64,000 nucleotides of DNA from Simplicispira hankyongi (GCF_003570885.1 NZ_QXJC01000001.1:248001-312000), one strand, 5' to 3'; numbered from the stretch's first letter, positions 30,771 through 39,943 are shown. Program-made: numbers and translations. Notes: a model not told the origin generated them from the sequence alone.

Positions 30771-31806
30771 GCAGAAAAATGACGTAGGTGTTGAGCAGGT
30801 ACACCGCCGTCAGGGCCAGGCTGATGGCACCGACGGCACGCAGCACCCGGTCGCGGGGACGAAAGAACAGGCCGACCACCGCCAGGCCGGTCATCACGAT
30901 GGCAGAGGTGGCGGTGACGGCATGCACCAGCGACACATCGGCCAGCAGCGCGCCCGGGCGGTAGAAAAGATCGTCCACTGCAATGATGGTCACGTTGAAC
31001 AGGTTGCTTCCCAGCAGGTTGCCGATGGCCATGTCCAGCGCGCCCAGGCGCAGGGCCGACAGCGTGACGGCCAGTTCTGGCAAGGTGGTGGCCATGGCCA
31101 CGAACAGGCTGCCGACGAAACTGCGATTCCAGCCCATGGCATGTGCCAGGTCGACCGCGGCAAAGGGCAGCCACAGGCCCGCCCCCATCACGACCAGGGC
31201 GGATACGGCAAAGCGCACGATGGCCCTGCGCAGTGGGGGGATTGCCGCGTCGAGGGTGGAGGCGGCGTTGTCATTCGCCTGTTCAGCCGGGTGGGTGCGC
31301 TCGTAGACGAAGACCACCTTCATGGCCACCACGTAGAGCAGCAGCATGACGGGCGTCATCAGGCCCAGATTCCAGCGTGGCGCATGGGTCGTCGGCTCGG
31401 TGGAAGTCGGCGACAGTTGGCCGATCAGCAGGCCCAGCAGCAGAAAGCCCAACAGCACGACACCAAAGGCGGCGGCCAGCACATGGCCGCGGCTGGCACG
31501 GCTCCAGACGGGTTCGCGCCGGTGCACCATGTCAATCACCACCAGGAATGCCAGGTTGAGCACGCAACTGCCCAGGGCATTGCCTACGGCGAGGTTGGGA
31601 GCGTGGGCAAGAGTGACACTGGTAATGCCGGTGGCCAGTTCGGGCAGCGACGTCACGCTGGCGATCAGTGTCAGGCCAATCCAGTTCCCGGAGAGCCCCG
31701 TGCGCCGCGCAATGGTGTCGCCCGCAAGGGACAGCTGGTAGCCTGCCGCGCCGATCAGCGCAGCGCAGGCAAGAAACGCAAGCCAGACCGCAGCGGGGGA
31801 GTTCAT
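30760..31806 (-). CDS. Calcium/cation antiporter (CaCA superfamily)
   Basis: Membrane exchanger of about ten segments with two NCX alpha repeats facing opposite ways: first LTLIASVTSLPELATGITSV with GNALGSCVLNLAF, second VAMATTLPELAVTLSA with GNLLGSNLFNVTI. The conserved acidic residues of both (Glu in SLPE and TLPE) are present. A central soluble loop with many charged residues separates the halves. 348 aa, normal. It is promoter-proximal to the P-type pump gene. Substrate by family: Ca2+ against H+ or Na+. Confidence 0.92.
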   Translation of the reverse strand: MNSPAAVWLAFLACAALIGAAGYQLSLAGDTIARRTGLSGNWIGLTLIASVTSLPELATGITSVTLAHAPNLAVGNALGSCVLNLAFLVVIDMVHRREPVWSRASRGHVLAAAFGVVLLGFLLLGLLIGQLSPTSTEPTTHAPRWNLGLMTPVMLLLYVVAMKVVFVYERTHPAEQANDNAASTLDAAIPPLRRAIVRFAVSALVVMGAGLWLPFAAVDLAHAMGWNRSFVGSLFVAMATTLPELAVTLSALRLGALDMAIGNLLGSNLFNVTIIAVDDLFYRPGALLADVSLVHAVTATSAIVMTGLAVVGLFFRPRDRVLRAVGAISLALTAVYLLNTYVIFLHGT

Positions 31807-31900
31807 GCCTTCAGCCGCTTTCTGCCGGGAGCGCGGCCATCTGTGCAGAAACCGATAAACAGGGCATCAGGAGCGGGATCTCAGGGCGGGGAGGTGGTGG

Positions 31901-33892
31901 TCATGCAGGACGGTGGGGCCGGGTCGTGTAGAAGGTCAAGGGTATTTCGCGGCCTTGCTGAAGCACATGGCGCTTGATCTTGCCCATGACGTGCATTTCA
32001 CAGGGCTTGCAGTCAAACCGCAAGGTCAGGCGCTCGTTGCCGTTGATCAGTGTCAAGGGTTCTGCCCGGATCGTGCCCTGCACACCGGTGACGCCCTTGG
32101 CCTGCTTGGGACACAGGCTCATCGAATAGCGCACGCAGTGTTTGGTGATCATCAAGCTGACCTCGCCGTCCTCTTCGTGGCTTTCGTAGGCGGCGGCGAT
32201 CACCTTCACGCCATGGCGCGCATAGAAGTCGCGTGCCTTGTGGTTGAACACGTTGGCGAGGTAGGAGAGCGTGTCCTCGGGGTAGGGCGCCGGTGGCTCG
32301 ACAGGCGTGGCGCGCGGCAGGCGTTCGAATCCGGCGGCGCGCGCAGCTTCGAGCTCGGCCAGGGCGTCTCGGCGCAGCGCATTGAGGCCGGAGGCAGGTA
32401 CAAACCAGGGCTGCGAGAGCTGGAGTGCAATGTCGTGTACGGCGAAGAGGCTGGCGCCAAAGCGCCCGAGTTGCTCGCGCAGGCTGGCCTCGGCGCGGGC
32501 TGCGTCCTGTGCTGGTTCATGGGGCAGGGTGGCCCGGGCCGTGCCGGTGAAGCCGTCCTCGTCGGTCAGCGTGAGAGCGAAGCCGTTGCCCGTTTCGGCA
32601 AACTGCGCCCACAGGCCGATGCGTCGGTCGCTGGACTTCTTCTCCAGCGTGCGCACCCAGTCCATGTCGCGGTTGCGGTTGACCTCGGCTCCCTTGCGCA
32701 GGTCCTTGAAACCCTCCATCGGGTCTTTCGGGAACACACGCCACTGCCGTCCATCGCGCGGGGACACGGGTTCGGCGCGGTTGATCTGCAGGCCCACCAG
32801 TTCCTTCTGCAGGTCGTAGTAGCACAGGCCGTCGCCGTTGTGCAGCACGGTGACCGGGTTGCTCACTTCGATTTCGACGAAGTGGGGCCCCAGTTTGGTG
32901 ACCCAGCCGATGGCCTGGCCTGGATTCTTGGGCGTGTCGAACGCGCCAATGTCTTCCTTGCGGCCGTTGACGAAGTAGTCGGTGAACTCGCGGTTGAAAT
33001 TCTGCAGCGGGTCGGGCGTGAAGGTGAACGTGGTGCGGCCGCTCGACGCGCGCGCCAGCGGGTCGCCCGAGGTCTCGCGCTCGTCGAGGATTTCGTCGAG
33101 CAGCTTGCGGTAGTGGGCGGTGATGTTCTTCACGTAGCCCATGTCCTTGTAGCGGCCCTCGATCTTGAAGCTGCGCACACCGGCGTCGATCAGGGTGCGC
33201 AGGTTGTCGCTCTGGTTGTTGTCCTTCATCGAGAGCACATGCTTGTCGTGCGCGATGAAGCGCCCCTGCGCGTCGGTCACCTGGTAGGGCAGGCGGCAGG
33301 TTTGGCTGCAGTCGCCCCGGTTGGCGCTGCGGCCCGTTTGCGCATGGCTGATGTAGCACTGGCCGCTGTAGGCCACGCACAGCGCGCCGTGGATGAAAAA
33401 TTCGATGGCGCAGCGCTCGGGATCGGTGGCGGTGCGTACGGCGGCGATCTGCTGCACGGTCAGTTCGCGGGCCAATACGATCTGGCTGAGCCCGGCATCT
33501 TGCAGAAAGCGCGCCTTTGCGGGCGTGCGGATGTCGGTCTGCGTGCTGGCGTGCAGCTGGATGGGCGGCAGGTCCAGCTCCAGCAGGCCCATGTCCTGGA
33601 TGATGAGTGCATCGGCGCCCGCGTTGTAGACCTGCCAGGCCATTTGGCGCGCGCCCTCCAGTTCGTCGTCGCGCAGGATGGTGTTGAGCGTGATGAAGAC
33701 GCGGCTGCCAAAGCGGTGCGCGTGCGTGATCAGGCGTTCAAGGTCGCGAATGTCATTGCCTGCCGTGGCGCGTGCGCCAAAGGCAGGGCCGCCGATGTAG
33801 ACGGCATCGGCGCCGTGGTTCACGGCCGCGATGCCGATGTTGGCATCGCGGGCGGGAGAGAGCAGTTCGATCTGGTGCGGTTGCAGGGACAT
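31901..33892 (-). CDS. rlhA: U32-family protein, RlhA (YdcP) type
   Basis: Probable 23S rRNA 5-hydroxycytidine synthase, formerly called collagenase-like peptidase U32. N-terminal barrel MSLQPHQIELLSPARDANIGIAAVNHGADAVYIGG; four clustered cysteines C172, C179, C195 and C199 around YSGQCYIS and RGDCSQTC, the Fe-S signature of the family; FKIEGRYKDMGYV; and a long C-terminal extension ending with FDCKPCEMHVMGKIK. At 663 aa it matches the long RlhA/YdcP group, not the ~450-aa TrhP/YegQ group. An in-frame extension reaching into psd was rejected. It starts 7 bp after the psd stop and is probably co-transcribed. Confidence 0.88.
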   Translation of the reverse strand: MSLQPHQIELLSPARDANIGIAAVNHGADAVYIGGPAFGARATAGNDIRDLERLITHAHRFGSRVFITLNTILRDDELEGARQMAWQVYNAGADALIIQDMGLLELDLPPIQLHASTQTDIRTPAKARFLQDAGLSQIVLARELTVQQIAAVRTATDPERCAIEFFIHGALCVAYSGQCYISHAQTGRSANRGDCSQTCRLPYQVTDAQGRFIAHDKHVLSMKDNNQSDNLRTLIDAGVRSFKIEGRYKDMGYVKNITAHYRKLLDEILDERETSGDPLARASSGRTTFTFTPDPLQNFNREFTDYFVNGRKEDIGAFDTPKNPGQAIGWVTKLGPHFVEIEVSNPVTVLHNGDGLCYYDLQKELVGLQINRAEPVSPRDGRQWRVFPKDPMEGFKDLRKGAEVNRNRDMDWVRTLEKKSSDRRIGLWAQFAETGNGFALTLTDEDGFTGTARATLPHEPAQDAARAEASLREQLGRFGASLFAVHDIALQLSQPWFVPASGLNALRRDALAELEAARAAGFERLPRATPVEPPAPYPEDTLSYLANVFNHKARDFYARHGVKVIAAAYESHEEDGEVSLMITKHCVRYSMSLCPKQAKGVTGVQGTIRAEPLTLINGNERLTLRFDCKPCEMHVMGKIKRHVLQQGREIPLTFYTTRPHRPA

Positions 33893-33899
33893 GGCCGGA

Positions 33900-34766
33900 T
33901 TATCCGGCGCCCCCCGCTCCTGTGCTGCGCTCGGCCATGGTTTGACCCAGGCGCACGGCGCCCCCGCTCTCCCAGTGGGCGCTGAAGTGAAAGGGGCCAC
34001 TCGGGAACAGCAGCACGACGGTGGAGCCAAGCTGAAAGCGCCCCATTTCCTCCCCCTTCTGTAGCACGACTTTGCCTTCCGGGTAATCCCAATGGCGCAA
34101 CACGCCCGTGCGTGGCGGGTTGACAAGACCGTGCCACACCGTGGCCATGCTGCCCACAATGGTGGCGCCCACCAGCACCATGACGAATGGGCCTTGCGCC
34201 CCCTCAAACACGCACACCACGCGCTCGTTGCGCGCAAAGAGCCCCGGCACTCCGCGCGCGGTGACCGGGTTGACCGAGAACAGGTCGCCCGGCACATGCA
34301 CCATGCGGGTCAAGCGCCCGGTGCAAGGCATGTGGATGCGGTGGTAGTCGCGCGGGCTCAGGTAAATGGTGGCGAACCGACCATTGTTGAAACGCGCGGC
34401 CAGCGCAGCATCGCCGCCCAGCAGTGCGGTGGTCGAATAGTGGTGGCCCTTGGCCTGAAAAATCTGGTCCTGCTCGATGGCGCCGAACTGGCTGATGGCG
34501 CCATCCACCGGGCAGACCCATTCGGCCGCCGACATCGGCCGCGCGCCCAGCCGCAGTGCGCGCGTGAAAAAGGCATTGAAACTGGGGTAGGCCGACGGGT
34601 CCGCATGTTCTGCCTCGGTCATGTCGACGTCGTAATGCGAGACGAAGGCACGCACCAGGGCGGTGGTGAACCAGCCTGCGCGGGCCGAGGCAATCTTGCC
34701 GGCGAGTGCGGTCAGCGCCTGTTTGGGCAACAGATACTGGAGGGAGACAGCGAGCGAGTCGGACAT
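33900..34766 (-). CDS. psd: Phosphatidylserine decarboxylase proenzyme
   Basis: Makes phosphatidylethanolamine from phosphatidylserine at the inner membrane. Self-cleaves at a Ser to create its pyruvoyl group: the LGST site is present as FQLGSTVVLLF, close to the C terminus. Other family blocks: YPSFNAFFTRALRLGARP, CPVDGAISQFG, FATIYLSPRDYHRIHMPCTG, and VHVPGDLFSVNPVTA. 288 aa, normal for the short proteobacterial class. The catalytic Asp-His pair sits in SPRDYHRIH. First gene of the psd-rlhA pair, divergent from infA. Confidence 0.96.
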   Translation of the reverse strand: MSDSLAVSLQYLLPKQALTALAGKIASARAGWFTTALVRAFVSHYDVDMTEAEHADPSAYPSFNAFFTRALRLGARPMSAAEWVCPVDGAISQFGAIEQDQIFQAKGHHYSTTALLGGDAALAARFNNGRFATIYLSPRDYHRIHMPCTGRLTRMVHVPGDLFSVNPVTARGVPGLFARNERVVCVFEGAQGPFVMVLVGATIVGSMATVWHGLVNPPRTGVLRHWDYPEGKVVLQKGEEMGRFQLGSTVVLLFPSGPFHFSAHWESGGAVRLGQTMAERSTGAGGAG

Positions 34767-34825
34767 GGCGGGCAGGGATGGCGAGTGTGGCGGGCGATTC
34801 TATAGAGCAGGCTGCGGTAACTGTG

Positions 34826-34854
34826 TAGTCAGACAGGGTATGTCACGCTACAAT
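34826..34854 (+). promoter_or_regulatory. Sigma-70-like promoter of infA
   Basis: TAGTCA (4 of 6 to TTGACA) and TACAAT (5 of 6 to TATAAT) are separated by exactly 17 bp, in the right place to give a leader of about 180 nt before infA. Predicted by eye only. Confidence 0.55.
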
Positions 34855-34860
34855 AGAAGG

Positions 34861-35042
34861 CTTAGGGCTTGCGCCCAGCCTGTCCATTGAAGCCGTCACG
34901 CCGGCCTTCCCACCGAGCTGCGCTGCGGGTGCAGCACCCCCCGAACGCAATGCACAGAGGCCTGCTCACGCCGAGCAGGCGGCGCACGCGGTGGCGGGTG
35001 CCGCAGCGCCGATGGATGAAATCGTTTACCAGAGATTGAAAA
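34861..35042 (+). promoter_or_regulatory. Long structured 5' leader of infA
   Basis: About 180 nt without a convincing reading frame. It can fold at least two hairpins: GCTGC-GGGT-GCAGC (34922-34935) and CCTGCTC-ACGCC-GAGCAGG (34961-34979). A leader of this length before a translation factor may carry post-transcriptional control; no known riboswitch class was recognised. Confidence 0.45.
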
Positions 35043-35291
35043 ATGGCCAAAGAAGAACTCATTGAAATGCAGGGCAGCGTCACCGAGGTGTTGCCTGACT
35101 CGCGCTTTCGCGTGACGCTGGACAACGGGCACCAACTCATCGCCTACACCGGCGGCAAGATGCGCAAGCACCACATCCGCATTCTGGCGGGCGACAAGGT
35201 CTCGCTCGAACTCTCGCCCTACGACCTCACCAAAGGCCGCATCACCTTCCGCCACCTGGCAGGGCGTGGTCCTGGCCCATCGCAACGTTGA
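35043..35291 (+). CDS. infA: Translation initiation factor IF-1
   Basis: S1/OB-fold factor that binds the ribosomal A site during initiation. [53 protein letters not shown] is unmistakable, followed by [12 protein letters not shown]. 82 aa, about ten longer than the minimal IF-1 through a C-terminal [10 protein letters not shown] tail. This is the stand-alone type seen in Burkholderiales beside the copy in the ribosomal-protein cluster (inference from family knowledge). Transcribed with its own leader; tRNA-Pro follows about 75 bp downstream. Confidence 0.95.
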   Translation: MAKEELIEMQGSVTEVLPDSRFRVTLDNGHQLIAYTGGKMRKHHIRILAGDKVSLELSPYDLTKGRITFRHLAGRGPGPSQR

Positions 35292-35365
35292 CGCTGTAAA
35301 TTTCTTTTCGTTATGGGTCTTTTGCCGCAAATGATGCTCATGGCGCAGGTTAGAATACTAGCTGT

Positions 35366-35442
35366 CGGAGCGTAGCGCAGCCTGGTAGCGCATCTGCTTT
35401 GGGAGCAGAGGGTCGCGAGTTCGAATCCCGCCGCTCCGACCA
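35366..35442 (+). tRNA. tRNA-Pro(TGG)
   Basis: 77-nt cloverleaf with encoded CCA. Acceptor CGGAGCG pairs with CGCTCCG; anticodon loop TTTGGGA gives TGG; T arm GAGTTCGAATCCCG. A -10-like TAGAAT lies 9 nt upstream. Confidence 0.96.
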
Positions 35443-35451
35443 CCGAACCGA

Positions 35452-35483
35452 GGACTTGCAGCATGCGCTGCAAGTCCTTTTTT
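35452..35483 (+). terminator. Intrinsic terminator after tRNA-Pro
   Basis: Perfect 10-bp stem GGACTTGCAG / CTGCAAGTCC with a 6-nt loop, then six T residues. Confidence 0.9.
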
Positions 35484-35526
35484 CTTGTCCAGACGACAAT
35501 TCGCATCCTGCTGCTGCGAATGGCCC

Positions 35527-36291
35527 ATGCCCACATTGCCCGATCCCCGAATAGACCGCTACGATGCCATTGATGCCCTGCGCGGTCTCGCAATGGTGTG
35601 GATGACGGTGTTCCATTTCTGCTTTGACCTGAGCCACTTCGGCTGGTGGCACCAGGACTTCTACCGCAACCCTGTTTGGACGTGGCAGCGCACCGCCATC
35701 GTCAGCCTGTTCCTGTTTTGTGCCGGCCTTGGGCAGGCCGTGGCACAGTCGCGCTCGCTCGGGTGGGAGCGCTTTTTTCGCCGCTGGCGGCAGATAGCGG
35801 GCTACGCACTGCTGGTGTCGGCTGGCTCCTGGCTGATGTTTCCTCGCAGCTTTATTTATTTTGGCGTGCTGCATGGCATGGTGGTCATGCTGCTGATTGC
35901 ACGGCTGAGCATGGGCTGGGGGCGGTGGCTGTGGCCCGCGGGCTTGCTGGCCTTGCTGCTGCCCTTGGTGGCGCATGCCATGCTGACAGGGCCTTTTGCC
36001 CACCTGGCGGGCGCGTTGGATGCGCGGTCGCTGAACTGGCTGGGACTGATTACCCGCAAACCCATCACCGAAGACTACGTGCCGTTGTTCCCTTGGCTGG
36101 GCGTTTTGTGGTGGGGCCTGGCGGCAGGGCAGTGGTTGCTCGTGCACCAGCGGCGCTGGCTGGTGTCACCGGTGCCTGCCGTGGCATCACCGTTGGCACT
36201 GCTTGGGCGCTGGAGCCTGTCGTACTACATGGTGCACCAGCCGGTGATGATTGGGGTGCTTCTCGCCACTGGCTGGTTGCTTGGCCGTTAG
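35527..36291 (+). CDS. DUF1624 (HGSNAT-like) integral membrane protein
   Basis: 254 aa with seven or eight membrane segments and the DUF1624 opening RYDAIDALRGLAMVWMTVFHFCFDLSHFGWW, then FLFCAGLGQAVAQ, FGVLHGMVVMLLIARL, YVPLFPWLGVLWWGLAAG and LSYYMVHQPVMIG. The family is distantly related to heparan-alpha-glucosaminide N-acetyltransferase and acyltransferase-3 proteins, so acyl transfer across the membrane is suspected but not shown. ATG at MPTLPDPR used; a GTG or ATG upstream would start inside the tRNA terminator region. A bidirectional terminator separates it from the convergent ppiC-type gene. Confidence 0.85.
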   Translation: MPTLPDPRIDRYDAIDALRGLAMVWMTVFHFCFDLSHFGWWHQDFYRNPVWTWQRTAIVSLFLFCAGLGQAVAQSRSLGWERFFRRWRQIAGYALLVSAGSWLMFPRSFIYFGVLHGMVVMLLIARLSMGWGRWLWPAGLLALLLPLVAHAMLTGPFAHLAGALDARSLNWLGLITRKPITEDYVPLFPWLGVLWWGLAAGQWLLVHQRRWLVSPVPAVASPLALLGRWSLSYYMVHQPVMIGVLLATGWLLGR

Positions 36292-36294
36292 CCA

Positions 36295-36324
36295 TAAAAA
36301 AACGCGGCCGAGGCCGCGTTTTTG
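36295..36324. terminator. Bidirectional terminator
   Basis: A-run, stem ACGCGGCC / GGCCGCGT with a very short loop, and T-run: symmetrical, so it can end both the DUF1624 gene (+) and the ppiC-type gene (-). Confidence 0.85.
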
Positions 36325-36342
36325 AATAGCGCGAAACCGGGT

Positions 36343-37128
36343 TTATTCAATCTTGGCTTTGGCGCGCAAATCTTCCTGGAACTTGGCGAGCTTCTGCTGC
36401 TGCAACTGCTGTGCGATCTGGGGTTTGACGTCTTCCAGCTTGGGCAATTGGGCCTGGCGCACGTCGTCCAGGCGGATCACATGCCAGCCGAACTGGGTCT
36501 TGACCGGGGCCTGCGTCATCTGGCCTTTTTGGAGCTTGATCAGTGCTTCGGTGAATTCCGAGACGTAGCTGCTGGGGTTGGCCCAGTCGAGGTCGCCACC
36601 CTTGGCGCCCGACCCTGGATCCTTGGACTGCTTCTTGGCGATGTCTTCGAACTTCGCCCCCTTCTTGATCGAAGCGATGATCGCCTTGGCTTCTGCCTCG
36701 GTGGGGACCAGGATGTGGCTGGCCTTGTATTCCTTGCCGCTGTTGGCGGCGACAAATTTGTCGTACTCGGCCTTGATTTCGGCGTCGGTGACGGGGTTGT
36801 TCTTCTGGAAGTCGGGAAACAGCTCGCGGATCAGGATGGTCTGGCGGGCCAGTTCCATCTGCACCTTGAAATCAGGGTCCTTGTCGAGATTGCGCTTGGC
36901 GGCTTCCTGCAGGAAGATTTCGCGTGCAATCACTTCGTCCTTGATCTGCTTTTCGAGCTCGGGGGTGATGGGGCGGCCCGAACGCTCAACCTGCTGGCGC
37001 AGCACATCGGCGCGCTCTTTGGGGATGGCCTGGCCGTTGACCACGGCAATGTTCTGGGCTGCCACAGGCAATGCCACGGTGCCCAGCAAGGCTGCGGCCA
37101 CAAGGCCGGACAAAAGCTGTTTCTTCAT
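36343..37128 (-). CDS. Periplasmic peptidyl-prolyl isomerase, parvulin/SurA type
   Basis: Folding helper for exported proteins. Signal peptide MKKQLLSGLVAAALLGTVALPVAA; SurA-like N-terminal helices with a chaperone role (ELEKQIKDEVIAREIFLQEAAKRNLDKD); parvulin domain with ASHILVPTEAEAKAI, KKGAKFEDIAKKQSKDPGSGAKGGDLDW, FTEALIKLQKGQMTQAPVKTQFGWHVIRLDD. 261 aa. C terminus is Gln/Lys-rich helical. Start at MKKQ, because the 24 codons upstream read as noise. Last gene of a run with selO, msrB, yciB and bolA; spacing to bolA is 68 bp. Confidence 0.92.
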   Translation of the reverse strand: MKKQLLSGLVAAALLGTVALPVAAQNIAVVNGQAIPKERADVLRQQVERSGRPITPELEKQIKDEVIAREIFLQEAAKRNLDKDPDFKVQMELARQTILIRELFPDFQKNNPVTDAEIKAEYDKFVAANSGKEYKASHILVPTEAEAKAIIASIKKGAKFEDIAKKQSKDPGSGAKGGDLDWANPSSYVSEFTEALIKLQKGQMTQAPVKTQFGWHVIRLDDVRQAQLPKLEDVKPQIAQQLQQQKLAKFQEDLRAKAKIE

Positions 37129-37196
37129 TCGAAATCCAAAAGGTGGAAGGGGTGCCGGCAGATTGCCGGCGAGCCGCAACGCGTTTCCGCGTGGGA

Positions 37197-37469
37197 TCAA
37201 AGAACTTCGATGGCGATGGCGTGAGCGCCCCGGTCGATAAATTCTTGCAGCGCATCATACACAAGGCGGTGCTGCTTCACCCGGGAAAGGCCGGTAAGCG
37301 AAGGTGACGCAATGCGCACCCGGAAATGGGTGCCAAAGCCGGTGCCATTGGCGCCGGCGTGTCCTTCGTGCTGGTAGCTCTCGTCAAGCACCTCAAGTTG
37401 GGTAGGTTGGAGGGCTGTATTCAAGGCAGCCTGCATGGCGGGGGCGGTAATGGGGGTGTCGTTCGTCAC
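37197..37469 (-). CDS. BolA-family protein
   Basis: Small (90 aa) BolA-fold protein. In known systems these partner with monothiol glutaredoxins to handle Fe-S clusters and also influence envelope shape. Core LQPTQLEVLDESYQHEGHAGAN...THFRVRIASPSLTGLSRVKQHRLVYDAL is typical, with the class-I His in the HEGHAG loop. Its ATG overlaps the yciB stop by 4 nt (ATGA), a coupled pair as in many proteobacteria. Confidence 0.92.
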   Translation of the reverse strand: MTNDTPITAPAMQAALNTALQPTQLEVLDESYQHEGHAGANGTGFGTHFRVRIASPSLTGLSRVKQHRLVYDALQEFIDRGAHAIAIEVL

Positions 37470-38020
37470 GGCTGAGCGTCCTTTTCGGGTTCGGTGTCCT
37501 TCACGTAGCGGCTGAGAAATGCGGCCTGTGCCAGCACGAAGGCCAGCATCAGCCCCAGGCCGCCAAACAGTTTGAAGTTCACCCAGGTGTCGGTGTCAAA
37601 GTGGAAGGCCACCCACAGGTTAAGCACGCCCATGGCGGCAAAAAAACCGGTCCAGGCCCAGTTCAGCGCATTCCAGGCGCTCTCTGGCAGTTCGATTTGT
37701 GCGCCCATCAGACTTTTGATCAGGTTGCGGCGAAACAGCAACTGGCCCACCAGCAGGGAACCGCCCATCAGCCAGTACAGCACGGTGGGCTTCCACTTGA
37801 TGAAGGTATCGCTATGCGAAAGCAGTGTGGCGCCGCCAAACACCACGATCACGCCCAGGCTCACCCATTGCATCGGTTCGACCTTGCCATGTTTGTGGCG
37901 CAGGTAGGCAATTTGCACGATGGTGGCGGCGATGGCCACGCCCGTGGCAGCAAAAATGCCCCAGAACTTGAAGGCCACAAAGAACAGGATGATGGGGAAG
38001 AAGTCGATCAGCAGTTTCAT
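37466..38020 (-). CDS. yciB: Inner-membrane septation protein YciB (IspZ)
   Basis: 184-aa protein with about five membrane segments. MKLLIDFFPIILFFVAFKFWGIFAATGVAIAATIVQIAYLRHKHGKVEPMQWVSLG is the family opening, with GGATLLSHSDTFIKWKPTVLYWL, NLIKSLMGAQIELPESAWNALNWAWTGFF and a charged C-terminal tail. Linked in other bacteria to cell division and envelope synthesis. ATG at MKLL with GGGCAG upstream; longer form rejected. Coupled to bolA. Confidence 0.94.
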   Translation of the reverse strand: MKLLIDFFPIILFFVAFKFWGIFAATGVAIAATIVQIAYLRHKHGKVEPMQWVSLGVIVVFGGATLLSHSDTFIKWKPTVLYWLMGGSLLVGQLLFRRNLIKSLMGAQIELPESAWNALNWAWTGFFAAMGVLNLWVAFHFDTDTWVNFKLFGGLGLMLAFVLAQAAFLSRYVKDTEPEKDAQP

Positions 38021-38045
38021 GGGCAGGTGCCGTTGGATGGTCTGT

Positions 38046-38459
38046 TCAGGTGGCGTCGGACGCGAAATCAAGCGATGCGGAATTCATGCAGTAGCGCAGC
38101 CCGGTCGGGGCAGGGCCGTCCTCGAACACATGGCCGAGGTGCGAGCCGCATTGTGCACAAACCGTTTCCACCCTCCGCATGCCATGGCTGAGGTCGACGT
38201 TTTCCCGGATGGCGCCCGGCACGGCCTGCGAGAAGCTCGGCCAGCCACAGCCGGCGTCGAACTTGGTGCCGGCATCGAACAGCTTGTTGCCGCAGCAGAT
38301 GCAGTGGTAGCTGCCGTCCGCCCAATGGGCTTCGTATTTGCCCGTGAAAGGGCGTTCGGTGGCAGCGTGGCGCGTGACGTTCATGGCGCCGGGTTCTGCC
38401 CCCTTTTCACGCAGCACGGCTTGCCACTCGGCTTCGGACTTCTGGATAGGAAAGGTCAT
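38046..38459 (-). CDS. msrB: Peptide-methionine (R)-S-oxide reductase
   Basis: Repairs methionine-R-sulfoxide in proteins. Two CxxC pairs bind structural zinc (CICCGNKLF and [16 protein letters not shown]), and the catalytic Cys is in [11 protein letters not shown]. Substrate-binding block [10 protein letters not shown] is intact. 137 aa, cytosolic form. The start ATG overlaps the selO stop by 4 nt (ATGA), so it is translated together with selO. The two are related by redox repair. Confidence 0.96.
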   Translation of the reverse strand: MTFPIQKSEAEWQAVLREKGAEPGAMNVTRHAATERPFTGKYEAHWADGSYHCICCGNKLFDAGTKFDAGCGWPSFSQAVPGAIRENVDLSHGMRRVETVCAQCGSHLGHVFEDGPAPTGLRYCMNSASLDFASDAT

Positions 38460-39943
38460 GATGAGCAACTGATGGACAGGTGGGACGCCCAATCGGGCGG
38501 GGGCAGGGCGTAGGCTTCGTCGCCGGGGCGCTCATCAAAGGGATGGGCCAGCAGCATTTGCAAGCGGTCAATCTCGCTGAAATCGCCCGTATTCGCCTGT
38601 CGGATGGCCTGTTCCGCCAAGTAGTTCCGCAGCACATAGGCGGGGTTGGTTTTTAGCATCAAATTGGCCGCTAGCGCACGGTCTGTCTGCGCAAGCAGCT
38701 CTGAATACGAGAGCAACCATTGGTCGAACGCCGCGCGGTCGGCAAACAGGTCGCGCACGGGCTCGAAATCGCCAGCCGCCACGGCGTGCGAGATCCGCCG
38801 CCAGAAGATGGTGGTGTCCACCGCGTTGTCGGCGAGCAGGCGCAGGATGCCGTCCATGACCACACTCTCGTCGGCAAGTGGCGCAGGCAAGCCGAGCTTG
38901 GCCCGCATGCGCGCCATGAGCGCACGGGGAAACACTTGCTTGTAGGAGTCCAGCGCTTCGACCACGCGCGCAGGCTCGCCAATCAAGGGCTGCAGCGCTT
39001 GCCCCAGACAGAAGAGATTCCAGTAGACGACATTGGGTTGGCGGTCAAATGCGTAGCGCCCCCTATGGTCGCTGTGATTGCACACATGGTTGGGCACATA
39101 GGCGTCGAGAAACTGAAATGGTCCGTAGTCAATAGTCAGGCCCAGGATGCTCATGTTGTCGGTATTGAGCACACCATGGCAAAAGCCGACCGCCTGCCAC
39201 TGGGCTACCAGCGCCGCAGTGCGCTCGCTCACTGCCCGCAGAAAATCCGCGTACGGGTTGCCCAAGGCGGCACCCGCGCGGCATTCGGGGTAGTGCCGTG
39301 CGATCACATGGTCGGCCAACTGCCGGAGCGCATCGTGGTTGCCAGCAGCGGCAAAGTGCTCGAAATGTCCAAAGCGCACAAAACTCGGCGCAGCGCGCGT
39401 GACGACAGCGGTGGTCTCCATCGTTTCGCGCCGCACCCGCAGGGGCGAGCCAATGAGCGCCAGTGCCCGCGTCGTGGGAATGCCCAGCGCCTGCATGGCT
39501 TCGCTCACCAGAAACTCACGAATGCTCGAACGCAGCACCGCCCGCCCATCGCCCATGCGCGAATAGGGCGTCAGGCCGCTGCCCTTGAGCTGGATTTCCA
39601 TTGGCCCTGTAGGCGTTTCCACCTCGCCCAGCAGGATGGCCCGGCCATCTCCCAATTGCCCGGCCCAGACACCGAACTGGTGGCCGCTGTACACGCTGGC
39701 CAGGGGAGTGCTGCCGTGCAGGGGGGTATTGCCGCTCAGGGCGTGCAATGCCGCGTTCGAGTGCAGCCAGTCTGGATTTAGCCCGAGCTCTTCCGCCAGC
39801 CCCGTGCTGGTGCCGACCCAATACGGGTTGGGCAGGGGGGTTGGTTGTAGCGGGGTATGGAAAGCTGGCCCCAGAGAGGCGAAGCTGTTGTGCCAGGACA
39901 GACCGCAATCGGCCCGCTCCAGGGGCGCTTCAGGCTGGTTCAT
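38456..39943 (-). CDS. selO: Protein adenylyltransferase SelO (YdiU)
   Basis: Pseudokinase that transfers AMP to protein side chains, tied to oxidative stress. Family blocks: [94 protein letters not shown] and [14 protein letters not shown]. The C terminus ends SCSS, where eukaryotic relatives carry selenocysteine and bacterial ones keep Cys. 495 aa. ATG at MNQPEA is used; upstream codons overlap the next promoter region. First gene of the five-gene run ending with ppiC. Confidence 0.96.
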   Translation of the reverse strand: MNQPEAPLERADCGLSWHNSFASLGPAFHTPLQPTPLPNPYWVGTSTGLAEELGLNPDWLHSNAALHALSGNTPLHGSTPLASVYSGHQFGVWAGQLGDGRAILLGEVETPTGPMEIQLKGSGLTPYSRMGDGRAVLRSSIREFLVSEAMQALGIPTTRALALIGSPLRVRRETMETTAVVTRAAPSFVRFGHFEHFAAAGNHDALRQLADHVIARHYPECRAGAALGNPYADFLRAVSERTAALVAQWQAVGFCHGVLNTDNMSILGLTIDYGPFQFLDAYVPNHVCNHSDHRGRYAFDRQPNVVYWNLFCLGQALQPLIGEPARVVEALDSYKQVFPRALMARMRAKLGLPAPLADESVVMDGILRLLADNAVDTTIFWRRISHAVAAGDFEPVRDLFADRAAFDQWLLSYSELLAQTDRALAANLMLKTNPAYVLRNYLAEQAIRQANTGDFSEIDRLQMLLAHPFDERPGDEAYALPPPDWASHLSISCSS

